Shown here: one piece after another, positions 8,450 through 17,488 of the stretch | Layout: the number at the start of each line of letters is the position of its first letter | How positions within the stretch are numbered: position 1 is the stretch's first letter | NCBI GenBank assembly: GCA_030584025.1 | Contig: CP129487.1 | Location: forward strand, 372,001-436,000 | Direction: 5' to 3' | Source of the DNA: Cyclobacteriaceae bacterium | GTDB taxonomy: Bacteria > Bacteroidota > Bacteroidia > Cytophagales > Cyclobacteriaceae | Length of the DNA: 64,000 nt | Notes under the pieces: generated by a model | Told to the model about the DNA's origin: nothing | What the model saw: only the letters and a program-made list of their open reading frames with translations | The model's database searches: none | Position numbers and translations under genes: made by a program

Positions 8450-8926
8450 ATGAGAAGAATTGATGCCCTGCTTTCAGAATATGGTGAAAGTCACCAGAAT
8501 GAAACCAACAAAGCGATTCATTGGATTTGTGTGCCTTTGATTTTTTTTAGCGTGGTGGGATTAGTGGCCTCCATTCCATCGGGTGTGGTGCAGAATTTTT
8601 TAGGTGCGAATCCGTATGCCAACTGGGCAACAGTAGTGTTGGTGTTGGCTATTGTATATTACGTAACACTCTCTATACCGTTAAGCCTGGGCATGATGCT
8701 GTTCTCCGCGCTTTGTTTATTTGGCGTTAACTATATCGTACAACTAAATATTGCCCCACTTTGGGCGGTGTGTCTTGGCATTTTTGTGTTGGCTTGGATC
8801 GGTCAGTTTTACGGACATAAGGTTGAGGGAAAAAAGCCTTCCTTTTTTAAAGACCTCCAGTTTTTGTTGATTGGTCCGGCCTGGCTGATGCATTTTGTCT
8901 ACAAGAAAATTGGCATTCCGTATTGA
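8450..8926 (+). CDS. DUF962 / Mpo1-like membrane protein
   Basis: A 158-residue integral membrane protein with four hydrophobic segments. The N-terminus has the family signature YGESHQNETNKAIHWICVPL and the C-terminus GHKVEGKKPSFFKDLQFLLIGPAWL, carrying the conserved histidines (SH, IHW, GHK). Yeast Mpo1 of this family is an Fe2+-dependent dioxygenase that degrades 2-hydroxy fatty acids. A similar lipid role is possible here but not shown. Its TGA stop overlaps the ATG of the next gene (ATGA, 4 bases), starting a four-gene run of coupled cistrons to 11557. Confidence 0.85.
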   Translation: MRRIDALLSEYGESHQNETNKAIHWICVPLIFFSVVGLVASIPSGVVQNFLGANPYANWATVVLVLAIVYYVTLSIPLSLGMMLFSALCLFGVNYIVQLNIAPLWAVCLGIFVLAWIGQFYGHKVEGKKPSFFKDLQFLLIGPAWLMHFVYKKIGIPY

Positions 8927-9864
8927 ATGATTTTCTGTTTACGGATAAGCCTCCCGCTGCCGATTATCGCGCAGACGTTAAAACCTATATCTTTCACGAT
9001 GAGCGACATTTGAAATTGCAAGCCGAATCCGGATGGCGATCTTTTTATGTCCTCAATCAAAAACATAAAACCATTGTTGGAATCGTTCATGTTCATATCA
9101 ATGGCCAGGTTGCTGTAAGCCCGCTTAAGGCATCCTTTGGTTCTTTTGTTTGGAGTACCTCACTGCCTCCTGAAATGTTATTTCGGTTTATTGGTTTTGT
9201 TGAGGATTCGTTAACGTCATCGGGAGTTACATCGGTTACGTACACCAATCCAGCTACGGATTATCAACCGGATCAGCTGCAATTGTTACACGTACTACTG
9301 AGCAATGCGGGCTACCGCATTCAGGCAGCTGAAGCCGGTGCAGTAATATCTGTTACGCATGAATCACTCGAAACAAAAATGGACGATTGGGAGGTTCGGA
9401 AATTGAAACAAGCCCGTGAGGCTGAATTTGTATTTGCATCTGCCACAGTAAATCCCGTTGATGAGATTTTTCAATTTATTCTGAATGCACGCAAAGAAAA
9501 GGGTTACTCGCTATCCATGACACAGGTAATGATGGAACGTACAGTCGAAGTTTTTCCTGATCAGTTTATTTTTTTTGAAGTGATGAAAGGATACGAACGC
9601 GCAGCCGCGAGCATTGCCATTCGTGTTGCCGATGATATTTTGTATAACTTTTATTCAGCCCATCATTCACGGTACGATGCCTGGAGCCCGGTGGTGATGT
9701 TGATCGATGGTATGTATGGTTGGTGCCAACAACACGGAATCCGGCTGTTGGATTTGGGAACTTCCGCGGTGGAGAATCAACCCAACTTTTCGCTGCTCGA
9801 CTTTAAGCTGCGCCTGGGCGCACAACCCACTGCTAAGCTTACCTTTACCAAAGACCTGACGTAA
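8923..9864 (+). CDS. GNAT/FemAB-like acyltransferase fold protein
   Basis: A 313-residue soluble protein. The C-terminal half (about 190-300) resembles the GNAT-type fold of FemAB-like proteins: FILNARKEKGYSLSM, RAAASIAIRVADDILYNFYSAHH, then LIDGMYGWCQQHGIRLLDLGTS and NFSLLDFKLRLGA. The N-terminal half is divergent. Such proteins add acyl or aminoacyl groups to peptidoglycan or cell-surface polysaccharides. It starts inside the DUF962 stop codon and ends two bases before a glycosyltransferase gene, consistent with a surface-glycan job. No specific substrate can be given. Confidence 0.65.
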   Translation: MNDFLFTDKPPAADYRADVKTYIFHDERHLKLQAESGWRSFYVLNQKHKTIVGIVHVHINGQVAVSPLKASFGSFVWSTSLPPEMLFRFIGFVEDSLTSSGVTSVTYTNPATDYQPDQLQLLHVLLSNAGYRIQAAEAGAVISVTHESLETKMDDWEVRKLKQAREAEFVFASATVNPVDEIFQFILNARKEKGYSLSMTQVMMERTVEVFPDQFIFFEVMKGYERAAASIAIRVADDILYNFYSAHHSRYDAWSPVVMLIDGMYGWCQQHGIRLLDLGTSAVENQPNFSLLDFKLRLGAQPTAKLTFTKDLT

Positions 9865-9866
9865 AC

Positions 9867-10733
9867 ATGGCTGCGCCTTTGGTTACCGTTATTTGCCTGT
9901 GCTATAATCAGAAGCGTTTCTTGCAAGAGGCGATAAAGTCAGTAATCAACCAGTCGTATTCACCGATTCAACTAATTGTTGTGGATGATGCGAGTACCGA
10001 TGGTAGTCCTGAAACGATTAACCAACTCAAGACTCAGTATCCTCAACTCGAAGTGCTGTTGCTGAAAGAAAATGTAGGGAATTGCAGGGCGTTTAATCGG
10101 GGATTGGCGCTGGCTAAAGGCGAATACCTGATTGATCTTGCTGCTGATGATGTGTTGTTGCCCGATCGGATACAAAAAGGAGTTGAGGTGCTGCAACAGG
10201 CAGGCGATAGGTATGGTGTGCATTTTTGTGATGCGGAATTGATTGATGAACATGGTTCTTTTATCAGCTTTCATTCCGACAAGTACCCACACCACACCAT
10301 TCCGCAAGGCGATATTTATGTTGATGTAATTCAGCGTTACTTCATTTGTCCCCCAACAATTATGTTTCGAAAATCTGTTATGGATAAACTAGGTGGATAT
10401 GACGAAACGCTGGCCTATGAGGATTTTGATTTTTGGATTCGTTCTTCACGTCAATTCAAATACACGTATTCTCCGGAACCTTTGGTAAAGAAGCGCGTGG
10501 TTAAAAATAGCATGGGGAGTAAGCAGGAAAAGTTCTTCAGCCGACATGCGCTGTCAACGTATCAGATTTGTAAAAAAATTCTGGATTTAAATGCAAAAAA
10601 AAAGGAGCAGCAGGCCTTATCGAAAAGAATTTGGTACGAGATAAGAACGAGTTTACGCTTGCTCAACATTTGGCTGGCAATTAAATATTTTTCACTTTTG
10701 ATCACGAACAAGCAAAAGCGATATACCCCGTAA
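9867..10733 (+). CDS. Family 2 glycosyltransferase
   Basis: A 288-residue GT-A fold enzyme. The N-terminus VTVICLCYNQKRFL and VVDDASTDGS (about 34-43) bind the nucleotide sugar. ADDVLLPD near 90 is the DxD-like metal site, and ETLAYEDFDFWIRSS near 180 supplies the acidic motif near the catalytic base. It lacks membrane segments and probably works at the inner face of the membrane. It is tightly packed between the acyltransferase-like gene (2-base gap) and the DUF3667 gene (TAATG overlap). Sugar donor and acceptor are unknown. Confidence 0.9.
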   Translation: MAAPLVTVICLCYNQKRFLQEAIKSVINQSYSPIQLIVVDDASTDGSPETINQLKTQYPQLEVLLLKENVGNCRAFNRGLALAKGEYLIDLAADDVLLPDRIQKGVEVLQQAGDRYGVHFCDAELIDEHGSFISFHSDKYPHHTIPQGDIYVDVIQRYFICPPTIMFRKSVMDKLGGYDETLAYEDFDFWIRSSRQFKYTYSPEPLVKKRVVKNSMGSKQEKFFSRHALSTYQICKKILDLNAKKKEQQALSKRIWYEIRTSLRLLNIWLAIKYFSLLITNKQKRYTP

Positions 10734-11557
10734 TGGAGAATGCCGGTCGCTGCCTGAATTGCAACACCCTGTTACAGGGTAATTTCTGCCACACATGCGG
10801 ACAAAAAGTTATTGAGCAAAAAGAACGAACGCTGAGGTATTTTGTTATTCAGTTTTTTGGTGCGGCCTTTTTCCTGGAAAACAGTTTTATCAAAAACCTG
10901 TGGCGTTTGCTCAGCACGCCAGGACTTATGGCGCACGATTTTGTGGAAGGAAGGCGTAAACGATGGATGGCACCATTTTCGTTGTTCCTGCTAATCAACC
11001 TGATTTATTTCATCGTGAACCCGCTCACAGACTTTAATCTCCCTCTTCATGATCACCTCAGGTGGCACGATACCACGTATGGGCCTTTAGCCGCCAGGAT
11101 GGTTGAAAGCAGATTAGAACAACGCGGCATAACGCTTAAGGAATATGAACAGGTATTCAACCTTAAAACGGTTAACCTGTCGAAATCATTGATGGTGCTG
11201 AATGTGCCGGTAATGGCGGTTTTACTTTCGTTGATTTTTTTTCGGAAACGAAATCTTTTTGCTGATCACTTTATTTTTGCATTGTATTTATTTTCCTTTT
11301 TGTTGTTGATTACGTGCATCTGGATTGGCCTGCTGAATATGTATGTGTGGACTGGCCTTCCAGCGCATCGACTCATGCTGCCTGTTGGTATTGTTTTACT
11401 GATAGTATATTATAGTGTGGTTTCTGTAAAGCGATTTTATAGCATGAAGGGATTTTTCTGGATTGCACTCAGTACACTCACTGTTTTTTTGTCGACTTTG
11501 CTAACCATTTATTTTTACCGGTTTATCATGTTCATGGTTACGTTTGCCACGACCTGA
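10733..11557 (+). CDS. DUF3667 membrane protein with N-terminal zinc ribbon
   Basis: A 274-residue protein. It starts with a two-knuckle zinc ribbon (CLNC and CHTCGQK, residues 8-24), followed by FIKNLWRLLSTPGLMAHDFVEGRRKRWMAP in its central signature region, and then about four to five hydrophobic segments. This is the layout of DUF3667 proteins, found mainly in Bacteroidota and of unknown function. It is last in the DUF962-acyltransferase-glycosyltransferase run, joined by a one-base TAATG overlap. Its stop abuts the stop of the convergent rsgA gene with no spacer. Confidence 0.85.
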   Translation: MENAGRCLNCNTLLQGNFCHTCGQKVIEQKERTLRYFVIQFFGAAFFLENSFIKNLWRLLSTPGLMAHDFVEGRRKRWMAPFSLFLLINLIYFIVNPLTDFNLPLHDHLRWHDTTYGPLAARMVESRLEQRGITLKEYEQVFNLKTVNLSKSLMVLNVPVMAVLLSLIFFRKRNLFADHFIFALYLFSFLLLITCIWIGLLNMYVWTGLPAHRLMLPVGIVLLIVYYSVVSVKRFYSMKGFFWIALSTLTVFLSTLLTIYFYRFIMFMVTFATT

Positions 11558-12472
11558 TCATTTCCGGTTATCCTCACCGGAAAGCATGCTCAGGTAATTG
11601 ACATACCGGCTCACTGCCACTTTACCTTTTTCAACAGCTTCTTTCACTGCACACCTTGGTTCGTTGGCATGCAGGCAACGATACCCGAATTTACATTCCG
11701 ATCGCAGGGCTCGCATTTCCGGAAAGTGATCGGAGAGTTCTTCAGGTGAGATGTTCACAAGTCCCCATTCTTTGATGCCCGGTGTATCAATAACAAACGT
11801 GTGATTGTCGAGCCTGAACATTTCAGCAAACGTAGTGGTGTGTGTACCCTTATCAGAAAACCCTGAGAGTTCCCCGGTCGATTGTTGAATATTGGGTGAG
11901 AGTTTATTCAGTAATGTTGATTTGCCAACCCCGGAATGCCCCGCGATCAGTGATGTTTTGTTTGCTAAAAGTTTATGGACTTCATTGACATCATCACTCA
12001 ATGCTGAAATTTTCAGGCACGTTACACCAATTTTTTCATACACGGCCATTAATTGATCTTGCAAGGCTGCACTTTCAACATCCAGTAAATCCTGTTTGTT
12101 AAAAATGATGGCTTGTGGAATGTCGTACGCTTCTGCAGTAATCAGAAACCGGTCGATGAAACCTGATGACGTTCGCGGAAGGATCATCGTTACCACCAAA
12201 ACCGCCTGATCGATGTTTGCAGCCAATACGTGGGAGTGCCCTGTTTTTTTTACGGACTGTCTGGGGATGTGATTCTTTCGTTCATGGATGGATGTAATGA
12301 TTCCCTCGTGCTGCAAGTCATCCAGTTCAACGTAATCGCCTACAGCAATCGGGTTGGATTCTTTATAACCCTCCAGTCGAAGTTTACCCCGCGTCCGGCA
12401 GGGGATAACCCGGCCATCCTCCAGGTACACATCGTACCACGAACCGGTGGATCGCATAACCAGGCCTTTCAT
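11558..12472 (-). CDS. rsgA: Ribosome small subunit-dependent GTPase A
   Basis: A 304-residue protein with the RsgA order: N-terminal OB-fold (about 1-70), circularly permuted GTPase with G4 NKQD before G1 GHSGVGKST (about 178-186) and G3 DTPGI (about 227), and a C-terminal zinc finger with Cys-X5-Cys-X-His-X5-Cys (CKFGYRCLHANEPRC). RsgA is a checkpoint GTPase in late 30S subunit maturation. The ATG overlaps the end of waaA by four bases (ATGA), so the two are co-transcribed. All motifs are intact and the length is normal. Confidence 0.96.
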   Translation of the reverse strand: MKGLVMRSTGSWYDVYLEDGRVIPCRTRGKLRLEGYKESNPIAVGDYVELDDLQHEGIITSIHERKNHIPRQSVKKTGHSHVLAANIDQAVLVVTMILPRTSSGFIDRFLITAEAYDIPQAIIFNKQDLLDVESAALQDQLMAVYEKIGVTCLKISALSDDVNEVHKLLANKTSLIAGHSGVGKSTLLNKLSPNIQQSTGELSGFSDKGTHTTTFAEMFRLDNHTFVIDTPGIKEWGLVNISPEELSDHFPEMRALRSECKFGYRCLHANEPRCAVKEAVEKGKVAVSRYVNYLSMLSGEDNRK

Positions 12473-13713
12473 GCGCGAGAAAGTATGGGTCGGCAGTACT
12501 GCATAATTTTTTCTGTAGCACCTAAATTCTCTTCAACATATTGACGCGTTACCTCGCAGGCGAGTAAGAAATTTTGCGGAACATTGATCATTTCGTACTT
12601 GGCCTTCATATCGCGGTAGTCGGCTATTTCAAAAGCCCCACCGCGGTTGATAAGGTCAACGGCTTCCTGAAATTGCTGAAAATTTTTATTTCCAAAAAAC
12701 ACCGGTATTCCATAACAGGCTGCTTCCAAAATGTTATGCAATCCTTTTCCAAACGCTCCGCCTACATAGGCAAATTCGCCATAACGATAAAGTCTGCCAA
12801 GCATGCCTACACGATCTACAATCAATACGTGATAATCTTCAAGGTTGCCAATGGCTTGTGAGTATCGGACAGCATGGGCATTCATGGCGCCTTCCATTTC
12901 AATAATAAAATCATCATTGATTTCATGCGGGGCAATGATAAATTTAAGGTGGAAATAATTTTCGTTAATAAACGGAATAAGAACTTCCAGGTCTTCAGGC
13001 CAGCAACTGCCAATCACCATTACTTTTTGTGTTCCTTTAAAATTTTCGGCAATAGCTATCGGTTCCGTTTGCTTTAACAATTGATTTACGCGGTCAAAGC
13101 GTGTATCGCCTGCACGCGTTACCTGTTCAATTCCAATTGATTTCAGGAGCTTCACCGACTCATCATTCTGTACAAAAAACCAGGAAAAGTTTTTCAACAC
13201 GGAACGATAAAAACCTCCATAAGATTTAAAAAAAAGTTGGTCCGATCTGAATTTAGCTGAAACCGAAAGTGTGGGTATTCCCCGCTTCTTCAGTTCCCGG
13301 GTATAGTGTATCCAGAATTCGTATTTAACAAAAATGGCAAGCACAGGTTTACAAGTTTCAATAAACCGGTAGGCGTGTTGGGGTGTATCCCAAGGCAGGT
13401 AAAAAACATGGTCGGCCAGGGGATAGTTTTTTTGTGCTTCATAACCGGAGGGTGAAAAAAAAGTAAGCAGTACTTTGTTGTTGGGAAACTCTGATTTTAC
13501 TTTCTCCAGCACAGGCCTGCCTTGTTCAAATTCGCTGAGAGAGGCACAATGTATCCAGATCAGTGGTGCGGATTCGGTGGCGAAAGCATCCTTGAAACGC
13601 TTAAAAAAATATTTGCGCCCTTGTACAAAAGCATGGGCCTTAGCATCAAAAAAACTGGCTATAAAATATGTAAAACGGACAATGGCGATACCAATCCTAT
13701 ACAAAAATCTCAT
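12469..13713 (-). CDS. waaA: 3-deoxy-D-manno-octulosonic acid transferase
   Basis: A 414-residue GT-B glycosyltransferase that adds Kdo to lipid A. An N-terminal membrane-anchor helix (RIGIAIVRFTYFIASFF) is followed by the KDO-transferase N-domain with IWIHCASLSEFEQGRPVLE, which holds the Glu usually assigned as catalytic base. The C-domain has VMVIGSCWPEDLEVL, APHEI and YVGGAFGKGLHNILEAACYG, the nucleotide-sugar binding part. Its presence indicates an outer membrane with lipopolysaccharide. It is the first gene of a pair with rsgA and is divergent from the DUF6588 gene. A TATTTTTG box (13721-13728, minus strand) lies just upstream of the ATG. Confidence 0.95.
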   Translation of the reverse strand: MRFLYRIGIAIVRFTYFIASFFDAKAHAFVQGRKYFFKRFKDAFATESAPLIWIHCASLSEFEQGRPVLEKVKSEFPNNKVLLTFFSPSGYEAQKNYPLADHVFYLPWDTPQHAYRFIETCKPVLAIFVKYEFWIHYTRELKKRGIPTLSVSAKFRSDQLFFKSYGGFYRSVLKNFSWFFVQNDESVKLLKSIGIEQVTRAGDTRFDRVNQLLKQTEPIAIAENFKGTQKVMVIGSCWPEDLEVLIPFINENYFHLKFIIAPHEINDDFIIEMEGAMNAHAVRYSQAIGNLEDYHVLIVDRVGMLGRLYRYGEFAYVGGAFGKGLHNILEAACYGIPVFFGNKNFQQFQEAVDLINRGGAFEIADYRDMKAKYEMINVPQNFLLACEVTRQYVEENLGATEKIMQYCRPILSRA

Positions 13714-13720
13714 GAGGCCT

Positions 13721-13773
13721 CAAAAATAGAAACATTAAAGCGCTGTTTCCCTTGCACTTTGCAAATAATTTTG
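13721..13773. promoter_or_regulatory. Divergent region with two TAnnTTTG -7 boxes
   Basis: Between waaA (minus) and the DUF6588 gene (plus) there is a perfect Bacteroidota -7 box on each strand: TATTTTTG on the minus strand (13721-13728) and TAATTTTG on the plus strand (13766-13773). Neither has an exact TTTG 19-21 bases upstream. The waaA box is so close to its ATG (8 bases) that the mRNA would be almost leaderless. Confidence 0.4.
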
Positions 13774-13854
13774 AAAGTTTTACATGATTTGGCTTACCAA
13801 AAAAGTACTTTTTGGATGAATCCAAACTATTATAAATCTGAAACTCCACATGCT

Positions 13855-14889
13855 ATGAATACGCTTTTTAAAATGTTGCTCGTCCTGATCATTATTTCGG
13901 GTGTATCTTTTTCATCATCTGCACAAAATGAAGATGATCTTGTTCGCTTTTTACAGGCTGGTAAGGAAGATGGAAGTAAACTAGTAACGGCATACATTAA
14001 TCCATTTGTGGAGGGTATGTCATATGCATTGAATGGGGGCTGGTTCCATACGGCCAAGGTTCATAAGTTAGGTGGATTTAATTTCAATTTTTCAGTGACG
14101 CCTGTTTTTGTGCCAAAATCAAAAGATTACTTTGATCCTGAAAGTTTAAACTTTAGTAATGACGTAACTTTCACAAATACAACTACTCCTGGAAAAGGAC
14201 CAACCATTTTCGGTCCAAAAGAAGAGACAACTTATGCAATTGATATTGATGGGGATAACCAGACAGATGTGACTTTTAACGGGCCTGAGGGTTTGGGAAT
14301 ACGTGATGCAATCAAAGTAGCGCCAGTTGGTGCGCCAATGGCTCAGGTTGGTATAGGATTAATCAAGGGAACTGATTTGACATTTAGAATAATCCCGAAA
14401 TCTAAGTTAGGTAGCACAGAACTCAACCTGATTGGTTTTGGACTCCGCCACGATATCAAACAGCACATACCTGGTATTAAAATGCTACCTTTTGACCTTT
14501 CAGTAATGGCTGGGTTCACCACCTTTAAGGGAGTTACCGATTTGTCGGGTAGTGGCTTTGACGGTTCGGATCAGGAGGCGGTTTATAAGTTTAATGCGTT
14601 CCTGCTTCAGGCATTGGTATCAAAGAAGCTTGCGTTTGTTACTTTCTTTGGTGGTGTTGGTTATAATGGTATAAAAACTACTGCTGATATTAATGGTACT
14701 TATGAATTTCCTATTGGACAGGGAGTTGAAGCTTCAATGACAAATCCGTACTCAGCCACTTTTAAGAACAACAGCATGCGTATGGATGTAGGTATGCGCA
14801 TTAACATTTTGGCGTTCTACCTGTATGGTGCATACAGCTTGCAGGAGTACAGCGCAGTAACGGCTGGTTTAGGCTTTACTTTCCGGTAA
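13855..14889 (+). CDS. DUF6588 family outer-membrane protein
   Basis: A 344-residue exported protein. I start it at the ATG at 13855, which gives a clean signal peptide (MNTLFKMLLVLIIISG..., cleavage near SSAQ). The open frame upstream to 13522 is an artefact of the waaA antisense strand. The mature part has the DUF6588 hallmarks NPFVEGMSYALNGGWFHTAK and HKLGGFNFNFSVT, and alternating hydrophobic strands ending in an aromatic (TAGLGFTFR), as in an outer-membrane beta-barrel. The family is Bacteroidota-specific; function is unknown. It ends six bases from the convergent permease gene. Confidence 0.8.
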   Translation: MNTLFKMLLVLIIISGVSFSSSAQNEDDLVRFLQAGKEDGSKLVTAYINPFVEGMSYALNGGWFHTAKVHKLGGFNFNFSVTPVFVPKSKDYFDPESLNFSNDVTFTNTTTPGKGPTIFGPKEETTYAIDIDGDNQTDVTFNGPEGLGIRDAIKVAPVGAPMAQVGIGLIKGTDLTFRIIPKSKLGSTELNLIGFGLRHDIKQHIPGIKMLPFDLSVMAGFTTFKGVTDLSGSGFDGSDQEAVYKFNAFLLQALVSKKLAFVTFFGGVGYNGIKTTADINGTYEFPIGQGVEASMTNPYSATFKNNSMRMDVGMRINILAFYLYGAYSLQEYSAVTAGLGFTFR

Positions 14890-14895
14890 GCAATA

Positions 14896-15969
14896 TTACT
14901 TTTTCGTATCCATATTCAAGTCGCCTGTTTCTGAAAGCCATACGGCAATAAATCGTGTGCTTTCAAATCGGGAGAAGGAGATGAGCATGACCGAAGTTAT
15001 CGGTACGGAAAGGAACATGCCCAACACGCCCCAGATTATCCCCCAAAAAGTTAAGGCGAGCATTACGCCCAATGGACTGAGGTTTAATGTTCGGCCCATT
15101 ATTTTTGGCTCCAGTACATTGCCAACCAAAAATTGTACAGCCTGAATCACCACAAATACCCAGAAGAGCATTAGAAAGGATTGAAATTGAAACATGGCAA
15201 ACGCTGCCGGTAAAAACGTAGCCACAAATGATCCGATGTAAGGAATGTAATTCAGGAGAAAAATAAGGAACGCCCAAAGAACAGGAAAGTCAACTTTAAA
15301 TATGAGCAGGATAACATAACTAACCAGACCTGTCAGCAAGCTCATTTGCGTCTTCACGGAAATGTATTTCCGTATGGCATCCGTTATTTCAGCTAATACT
15401 GTATCTATTTTTTGTTGCTTTTCAGCATCCGAACTAAAAGCATGAAGTTTTTTGTAGAAAAATTTCTCTTCAACTAATAAAAAGGAAACATAAATAATGA
15501 TGACGATCGTATTTCCGGCTATGCTTGTGAGGCTGTTGAGCAAGCCGGTTAACAAGGGTTGCGCATTGAACTCTTGTATGCGACTTATTATGCGTTCCTG
15601 AATTTCACTAAAACCTTCCAGGGTTTGAAGCCCGGCAATCCACAATTTGAAATTATCAGCATACTCTGGGGATTTTTTAATGATCAACTCCAGGTTTAAG
15701 GTGATGAGTTCATAAATTCCAACAAAGATCAGCAGGATAATAATGAAAGCGAAAATTGTGAGTAACCAAACCGGAAGTGATTTTCCTTTTATTTTAATTT
15801 TACTAAGAAACCGTTTCAGCTCATAAACGCTATACCAAATCATGACGGCAATCAGCAGCGGCTGCAAAAAGTTGCTGAAATAATTCAGGCAAAAAATGGT
15901 AATGGCCAGTATAATGAACCAGGCAGCAACGCGCTCTACCTTAAAAGCTGGATTCGAGAGGGGATTCAT
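14896..15969 (-). CDS. AI-2E family transporter (PerM/YdiK type)
   Basis: A 357-residue membrane protein with about eight hydrophobic segments, a soluble stretch around 120-215, and the C-terminal family motifs FLLNYIPYIGSFVATFLPA and GNVLEPKIMGRTLNLSPLGVMLALTFWG. This is the TqsA/PerM family, whose members export autoinducer-2 or act as Na+/H+-linked permeases. Which role applies here cannot be told. The crotonase gene lies 12 bases upstream on the same strand, so the two are probably co-transcribed without obvious shared function. Confidence 0.85.
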   Translation of the reverse strand: MNPLSNPAFKVERVAAWFIILAITIFCLNYFSNFLQPLLIAVMIWYSVYELKRFLSKIKIKGKSLPVWLLTIFAFIIILLIFVGIYELITLNLELIIKKSPEYADNFKLWIAGLQTLEGFSEIQERIISRIQEFNAQPLLTGLLNSLTSIAGNTIVIIIYVSFLLVEEKFFYKKLHAFSSDAEKQQKIDTVLAEITDAIRKYISVKTQMSLLTGLVSYVILLIFKVDFPVLWAFLIFLLNYIPYIGSFVATFLPAAFAMFQFQSFLMLFWVFVVIQAVQFLVGNVLEPKIMGRTLNLSPLGVMLALTFWGIIWGVLGMFLSVPITSVMLISFSRFESTRFIAVWLSETGDLNMDTKK

Positions 15970-15981
15970 AAAGTTTGGTTC

Positions 15982-16755
15982 TTACCGACCTTTAAACTCA
16001 GGCTTTCGTTTTTCCACAAATGCTTTCATGCCCTCTTTCTGATCTTCCGAGGCAAAGGTCATGTAGAAGTTTTTTCGTTCAAAGGCCAATCCTTCATCCA
16101 GTTGTGTTTCGAATGAACGGTTGATGGCTTCTTTGGCCAACTGCACAGCAACAGGTGACATGCGCGCAATTTCTTTCGCCAGTTCAACGGCTTCATGCAA
16201 ATACATTTCAACAGGAACTACTTTGTTCACCAAGCCGTAAAAATGGGCTTCTTCGGCAGATAAGAATCTTCCGGTTAGGATTAATTCCATCGCTTTGGCT
16301 TTGCCAACTGCCTTGGTTAATCGTTGTGTTCCGCCAGCGCCCGGTATAGTTCCGATTTTAATTTCCGGTTGCCCAAACTTAGCCGTTTCAGAGGCAATGA
16401 TCATATCGCAAGTCATGGCAAATTCACATCCGCCACCTAATGCAAATCCGGATACAGCCGCAATAATCGGCTTTTTGGTTTTGCGAATCTGATCCCACGT
16501 GCTGAACTGATCAATCAACAGCATATCAATAGCCGATTTGTCGGCCATTTGCTTAATGTCGGCTCCTGCAGCAAAGGCTTGCTCATTTCCGGTTATAATA
16601 ATTACCCGAACCTGCTCATTCTTATCGAAGGCCTGTAACGCATCACGCACTTCTTCCATCAGTTGCTTGTTAAGCGCGTTCAGTTCTTTCGGACGATTTA
16701 GTTGAATGAGCGCAATGCCCGGTTGGTATTGTTCTGTGACTTTAATGAATTCCAT
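15982..16755 (-). CDS. Enoyl-CoA hydratase/isomerase (crotonase)
   Basis: A 257-residue crotonase of the usual length. The oxyanion-hole motifs AAGADIKQM (near 62) and SGFALGGGCEFAM (near 103) are present. Both catalytic glutamates of true hydratases are visible, one in GGGCEFAM and one in FGQPEIKIGTIPGAGGTQRL. It should hydrate 2-enoyl-CoA in fatty-acid beta-oxidation or a short-chain acyl-CoA route. The C-terminus FVEKRKPEFKGR is typical. It is transcribed with the downstream permease gene, and the hairpin at 16831-16865 lies upstream of its start. Confidence 0.93.
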   Translation of the reverse strand: MEFIKVTEQYQPGIALIQLNRPKELNALNKQLMEEVRDALQAFDKNEQVRVIIITGNEQAFAAGADIKQMADKSAIDMLLIDQFSTWDQIRKTKKPIIAAVSGFALGGGCEFAMTCDMIIASETAKFGQPEIKIGTIPGAGGTQRLTKAVGKAKAMELILTGRFLSAEEAHFYGLVNKVVPVEMYLHEAVELAKEIARMSPVAVQLAKEAINRSFETQLDEGLAFERKNFYMTFASEDQKEGMKAFVEKRKPEFKGR

Positions 16756-16830
16756 ACAATATGAGTTTTTACAAAACTAAAAAATATAGCTGCATGAGGA
16801 AGTAAAGGGAATGGCGCGCCTCAAAATAAG

Positions 16831-16865
16831 AAAAGCCCCCTCCGAGCAAGAGGAGGCGGGCTTTT
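16831..16865. terminator. Hairpin, terminator-like
   Basis: AAAAGCCC-CCTCC (16831-16843) pairs with GGAGGCGGGCTTTT (16852-16865) with one bulged G, flanked by A and T runs. It has the form of a rho-independent terminator, yet it lies between two divergent genes (crotonase minus, LMW-PTP plus) where no gene ends. It could insulate the two transcription units or belong to a lost gene. Confidence 0.6.
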
Positions 16866-16999
16866 CAAACCAAAAGGCGGTAAAAGTGTGCTATGCGGTT
16901 TTGAATACGACAGCCCTTGATTTTGTAACCCCAGATTCCCTGTTTTATTGGTAATAAGTTGCATTTTTAGCCCCTGAAATGGAGAGTTAGTGATTTTTT

Positions 17000-17488
17000 A
17001 TGGCGCGCATCAAGGTACTTTTCGTCTGTTTGGGGAACATCTGCCGATCACCATTGGCGGAGGCAATCTTTAAACATAAAATCCAGAATAATGGATTACA
17101 TCAGCATATTGAGGCGGACTCGTGCGGTACGTCAAACTATCACATTGGCGATACACCTGATGAACGTACCATTGCCAATGCGCTGGAAAATGGAGTGACG
17201 ATTAATCATCGGGGTCGTCAGTTAACCACCACTGATCTGGAAGAATTTGATTTTATTTTGGCGATGGACACCAGTAATTATCGCAACATTTTGAGCCTTC
17301 CGGGCGCGGAAGTACATCAACATAAAATTTTCATGACGCGAAGCTTCGATTCAAGCGATGATCACCTGGAAGTACCTGATCCTTATTATGGCGGCCCTCG
17401 CGGCTTTCAGGAAGTTTTTGAAATTCTCGACCGATCAACCGATGGATTTATTGCGCACCTGAAGCAACAACTCACCCATCGGTTATAA
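17000..17488 (+). CDS. Low-molecular-weight protein-tyrosine phosphatase
   Basis: A 162-residue cytoplasmic phosphatase. The P-loop CLGNICRSP begins at Cys10 (nucleophile) with Arg16, matching C-X5-R. The general acid is the Asp of VPDPYYGG near 128. Members remove phosphate from tyrosine residues, including autokinases of capsule synthesis, or from small molecules. No tyrosine kinase gene is near. Its last six bases overlap the end of the convergent lysC. Confidence 0.93.
   Translation: MARIKVLFVCLGNICRSPLAEAIFKHKIQNNGLHQHIEADSCGTSNYHIGDTPDERTIANALENGVTINHRGRQLTTTDLEEFDFILAMDTSNYRNILSLPGAEVHQHKIFMTRSFDSSDDHLEVPDPYYGGPRGFQEVFEILDRSTDGFIAHLKQQLTHRL

Noticed and set aside
13522..13854. N-terminal extension of the DUF6588 gene
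   Set aside because: It overlaps waaA coding sequence and would bury the signal peptide; the ATG at 13855 is better.
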